From contig PYIU01000003.1 in the NCBI GenBank assembly GCA_003415625.1, positions 2,976,001 through 3,040,000 on the forward strand: 64,000 bases of DNA. Direction: 5' to 3'. This stretch comes from Aquanectria penicillioides (lineage: Eukaryota; Ascomycota; Sordariomycetes; Hypocreales; Nectriaceae). The notes under the pieces are model-generated. The model saw nothing but the letters and a program-made list of their open reading frames with translations. It had not been told where the DNA came from and did no database searches. The position numbers and the translations under genes are program-made. This document shows positions 59,405 to 64,000 of this stretch, piece after piece (positions within the stretch are counted from its first letter, which is position 1; each line of letters begins with the position of its first letter).

Positions 59405-62400
59405 GGCGGATGAAGCTCCTTCAGCACTCTAGTTAGAGCTATTGGAGGGGAAGAATCTCAACGGTCTAGGCTGGAACGATCGAAAGGTGGCGTCTAGGCG
59501 GCTGAGGGTCGTTCGGGTGTTTTCCGCGTCTCGTATCTATCCTCTGTTGGTCCTCAGACCGATGCCATCGCCATCCGGTTTATGGTATTCATGAGCAGCT
59601 CGGCGGTGTCGGACGTCTTTCGGATTCGGGCTGTAACGGATTTCCGCGGCAAGCGGCGCTGCGGGGGGCAAGCTAGGTGGGGGAACAAAATGAAATGAAG
59701 AGCCAAGATGGGCCTTCGTTCATGCTGAACCCGAAGGTGAGAGGATTGAAAAATATGAATTGTGTCGGGGGTGCGAAACAGAACGGACAGCTTCCGTACC
59801 GTATATAGAAGAAAACTAAGAAACGTGGGAAGGACGAGACATGGTGCGTCGTTGACAACCAATTGGTTGTGTTCTCGATTGCGACGGAAGACTAGCTTCC
59901 CCGATCTGGATCTAGTAGCGGAATCAAGTGGGCGCGATAAGGGGCCTGGGACCCGAAATGTCCCTTTCCGTCCAAGCCGTGTTTCTCGGCATGACGAAAT
60001 AGACTGGTTAGGGGCGATGCAAGAGTGAGGTTTCGTGATGATGACGGCCCTAAACCCAGCCCACCGATCGAGATCACTTACCGTTTCCCAGCAAGATCTC
60101 GATTCCCAAGCCTCTAGAAAAACGAGGCCCATCTGCGATCCGAAACCTCGGGCCGTTTGTGTGCATTACGGACGTCCGAGTGGTCTTCCACGGTGCGTGT
60201 GCCGCTCGGCTCACGGCGGGGGCGGGGTTTTTTGGACTACGAAGCCCCCCTAGGTCTTCCGCTTACATGACACACAAACTTCGATGATGCCTTGACGCGA
60301 AAAGTGCGACGAACCAGAGCTTGAACCGCTTGCTTCGGAACCACTTAGCGATGACACAAGAGGCGCAGCGCAATGCCGTGCTGCGCGAACTGCGCTTGAT
60401 CAAAAGCCCACCGCCTAGACGGGCAGCACGGCGGGGACACGATACATATCTGAGCATGATCGCATCTTATCTCTGGACACACGTGGCATCGACGGATGAG
60501 TTTGTCAGCAACGAGAGGAACTTTTTTTCTGCGCATCGTCCTTTTTCTCTTTCTTTGAAGGAGTGTGGGTGTGGTCCTCTGTGGACGCGGGCTTGACTAG
60601 ATGCTTCTATTGCATAGAGAAGCAATGCGCTGTCTCCGAGTTCGGGAAACGTGAGGTAGCACTCCGTTACAGACATTGCTGTGCCCGACTGCGGGTGATG
60701 CGGACATGCACGACGTCCGATGCTCGATTGGCGGGGAACCACAAAGAGATCGCAGAAACCATGTCCATCGCGCAAACCATGAACCAATAAGGCTTTTTGG
60801 CCGACATCATTGGTCTACCGGTCGACTCATTACTGGACTAGAGGAGACGCGCCTAATGTTAGTATCTATCCGTAGTCACATGTTCCATCAGTCTCTAGAA
60901 CTGACTCACCTCCAATCTGACGTCCAACTGGTGGGGCAGCACGCGCCTTTCCCGTCAACGGAGCTCCATATGTGAATATGGCCAGTGAAGAGGTAGTTGA
61001 GCTACTTGCTATCATCAGTATTCTCGACATCACTAATTTGGAAGAAGAGGTTTCCTGGAGGTTTTATTATGATCCTAGCTGAAATAGAGTTGAATAAAAG
61101 TGTTGGCAAAATGAAACGAGCTTGGGGAATAGGAAGGTGCATTGTAACTTGTAGTTGCAACAGCAGAGTTTCTCTTTTCTAGTTTGACCTGGCAAAATAG
61201 GCATCTCACTTAGATCTGCCATAGACCCTTCAACAAGGGAAATTAATATCGCATGTCGCAATCACGATCCCCTTTGATTCTCCATCATTCATCCCCACCA
61301 ACGGTCCATCATCCCCTTTGCATCGAGCTGTGCCACCCCTGCAACAAGCCTGGCAATCAGGGTGCCAAGCTTCCTCCAGGGCCGCCAAGACAGCCAGAAA
61401 AAGAACCAGGCCGGCGCTCCCGACCGACCGAGCTTACTCGGAAGCGACCACCTCAATCAGACGTGTGACTTGTGCATGCATCACACCTACCGGTCGGCGG
61501 CTTTACCTACGACCTCACGGCGCGTTCAGTATATTCACGTCTGGAAACAGCATCTCGTTCGATCCGCACTTAGCCACTCGAGCAGAAACCAAGACGCGTG
61601 GACATGCAAGTGTGGGGACCCACAAGCCCAAGAGGCGCAAATCCTTATCTCGGAACACGGCTGGCCTTATCAAATCTGCAATGCAGGATTCTCGATCAGA
61701 AACCAGGCACCGTCTCACCAACAGGCACGTCAAGCCCTACAAGGCGCGAAGCACCAGGCGTGTGGCCAAAACTGACGCTGGGTGTGTATACGCGTGATAT
61801 CAAACAGAAAGAAAATTACAACCATCCAGTGCATAGTATGTGATGGCATGCTCAACAGCCGCAAGTCTGTTAAGCATCAATTTCACTGACCCCCACAACC
61901 TTATTGACGCCCTGAAGATCCGGTTCAGGCCAGATAAGGGGCCCATGCTCGACTGATGCCGCGAGGGAACTGGGGAGTGAGGGTGAGCCAGGGCCAAATC
62001 CCAGGCCCCTTACCATGACCACGGTGGAAAAATTCCAGCTTCACCGTCGACGTGAAACTTCGCCTTGCCGCACACAAGGGTTGTGTCTCTCATGCCACCA
62101 ATTCAAAGACAACAAAGGTCAAGGTTTTGTAGGCAGAGACTCAGGAGCTCTGGAAATCCGCCCATGTCGCTTCAATGGATCAGATGGTTGGTTGCAAGGG
62201 CCCGGCAGATGCAGTTGGAATCCTACTGAACCCAACACAGTTCAGCTACGAATGGACACAACCACAACAATAAATTACTTCTGTTTCTTTGTTTGTGGGT
62301 TGCATTAACCCCTGTCGTAATCCAATTATTATGTGACACAACGAAGGGAAAGCGCCCTCAGCCAAACAACCTCGAAGGAAGCGATCCCTGACAAGGCCCT

Positions 62401-64000
62401 CGGGTTTGAGCATCACGCACACTAGGCATGGGTAGGAGCCATATTGCGAGGCTGTGTTTAGAAATTCCCGTGGTGCCGACTTGCATGATGAGATGAAGGC
62501 ATTTCATTCGAGGCAGAATGCAGGAATTCTTCACCAACAGCAAGATAAAGGCTCGTATTGAGTTTAACAAGTCATTCCGCGACGGGATTAGGCAGGTGGA
62601 CCAGGGGCAGATACGAGGGGAAGACTAGGATTGGGCCAGGCGACTTATTTCGGCGACGTCAGCAGTCACCGCCCCGAATCGGAAGGGTGGCTGAGACAGA
62701 ACGCGATGCTACAGCCTTCAGGGATAGAGGCTGTCTTTCTCAAGAGTGCATCCCCATTCACAATGCCAGTGTTGTTGGAGCACGCTCCAGAGGATGTTTC
62801 GGCCAGCGTTGGAGATTGAGGCGTCAGCCCGGGGCTTGGGGATTTGCTCAGGGGTCCTCCTTTTCAGTGGAAGAAATGGGACGGTGCCCCGCCGGATTTG
62901 AGACTTGGCTCTTTGAAGCAACGCCTCAAAAGCCAACTATCGAAGCCCCGGGCCTGACTAGAGCTGCAGACCCGCGCAAACGAAACAATATTACCAGTCT
63001 ATCGAGGCCTGGAATTGGGGTTTATTAACTTTTCACTGGCTCGCCTCCCTATTTCGCATCCCTATCCCGGCAATACGGCGAGGAAATGAGACGGGGCAAT
63101 TTCGTGTTGATGATGTACACCTTTGAGTTCCACGAAAGTCCTTCCTGGAAGGGCACAAGATGGTGAAATGTTTACGGACACGGGGGACTTCGCACTCGGG
63201 CTGTCGGTCCGGGGAAGAGGGGTGTGGGAGGAAGCTGTATGTGTAGTACGACGAACGGTACGAAGGAGGCAGGCCTGTGGTGACTAGTCGGTCGAGTTCC
63301 GCCAGCTGAACAGCCGAAAATGGTTCCTGGTAACTGGCGTCCCTGGCTTTAAAAAAGACTGCAGCGCAAACCTTGGCCCAAACAGAGAATATGTGAGGAA
63401 CAGAAGGAGGAGAAGAGAAAGAGAGAAATGTCACGCACCGCTCTTGGTCCGTCTACATACTTAGTTGAAGGGCAGCTACCCGCCGAGCGAAGCGACGCGA
63501 CAGCAGGGATGCCTGGATGAAGGATTGCTGCTGGCCGTTGGCGACACTTTGAAGGATCACCCTTTGGCTCATCCAAAGCCGGAGCTTTCCTACCTGAGCG
63601 CACACGCTGCTTTCGTTCTTCCCACCGCACCACCCCTGAATCATCAGCCAGTGTGCATCCACTTAGCGGTCCGCCTTACGCCATATGCGGAGTCTCTGTC
63701 TATCGGTTCGTCCGGCTTCGTCGACGGGCGCCCTCTGAGCGCTCAAGGGGGAGGCTGAGGTGGGTACATCGAATCGACACGTCGCTTGTCCTTGTCTCTG
63801 CATTTAGATGCCAGTCTGGTACCAGTCTGGTACCAAATTCTCTTAAAACGTGATTTGGACAAGGCCATTTGGATGGTGCACACGATCACGCCCATTTGTC
63901 CAACCGCTGACTCCCCATCCATCTTTCTTATTCCTTCAACCATTTCCTGTTTCCCACGTCGCATTGTGAGCACACTCATTTGACAGCCCATTTGCACACT
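59405..64000. other. Gene-poor right end of the window
   Basis: The promoter of the SIS gene and about 4 kb without a supportable gene. Open frames at 61318-61797 (two overlapping plus-strand frames) and 62558-63028 are the longest on the plus strand, but they lack domains, splice partners and consistent codon use. No tRNA or repeat of note. Confidence 0.55.

Noticed and set aside
61318..61797. Two overlapping plus-strand frames, looked at as a possible transposon remnant
   Set aside because: No reverse transcriptase, integrase or transposase motif and no terminal repeats. Two frames open together suggest base composition rather than coding.

Overview
The window is fungal nuclear DNA, almost certainly from a filamentous ascomycete (Pezizomycotina). 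Sordariomycetes, perhaps Hypocreales, is an inference from protein character only. The support is 44-67 nt GT-AG introns, two Zn2Cys6 regulators, fungus-specific families (DUF3405, a filamentous-fungal SPX membrane protein) and CT-rich promoters. I found no prokaryotic or viral genes, no transposase, no rRNA or tRNA and no CRISPR. Gene density is low: ten confident genes and one tentative gene in 64 kb, separated by intergenic stretches of up to 9.4 kb that are rich in microsatellites.

Layout. 0-5.5 kb: a Zn2Cys6/Fungal_trans regulator (-) and myo-inositol-1-phosphate synthase INO1 (-). 5.5-12.3 kb: no gene seen. 12.3-14.5 kb: a two-LIM-domain, paxillin-like protein (+). 14.5-20.4 kb: a more AT-rich stretch with one doubtful small gene (-, about 18.3-18.7 kb). 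20.4-22.8 kb: a type II membrane DUF3405 protein (+). 23.7-24.7 kb: a conserved acidic protein of unknown function (+). 24.7-34.2 kb: a long leader or regulatory region. 34.2-37.9 kb: a six-exon, 924-residue Cys/His-rich protein that may be a regulator (+). 38.9-40.0 kb: a GNAT acetyltransferase (-). 40-47.3 kb: a microsatellite-dense divergent intergenic region. 47.3-49.4 kb: a second Zn2Cys6 regulator (+). 50.0-51.6 kb: an SPX-domain membrane protein (-). 58.2-59.4 kb: a KpsF/KdsD-like SIS-CBS sugar-phosphate isomerase (-). The remainder to 64 kb shows no gene. Nothing suggests a gene cluster or operon. The genes look like independent housekeeping and regulatory loci: inositol synthesis, phosphate or inositol-pyrophosphate sensing, cell polarity, transcription and acetylation.

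The most striking property is that four otherwise well-conserved genes (LIM, DUF3405, GNAT, SPX) are interrupted by about nine apparent frameshifts. Every one has the direction expected from loss of a single base, and several lie in G/C or A homopolymers. INO1, both Zn2Cys6 genes, the 924-residue gene and the SIS gene show none. The simplest reading is residual deletion error in a long-read assembly. Separately, the 924-residue gene ends at a TAA that is followed in frame by about 94 open codons and could be bypassed by a 45-nt intron. I found no convincing undescribed multi-gene system. The best leads are that alternative C-terminus, the KdsD-like isomerase, the uncharacterised Cys/His-rich protein and the structured repeats of the 40-47 kb region.
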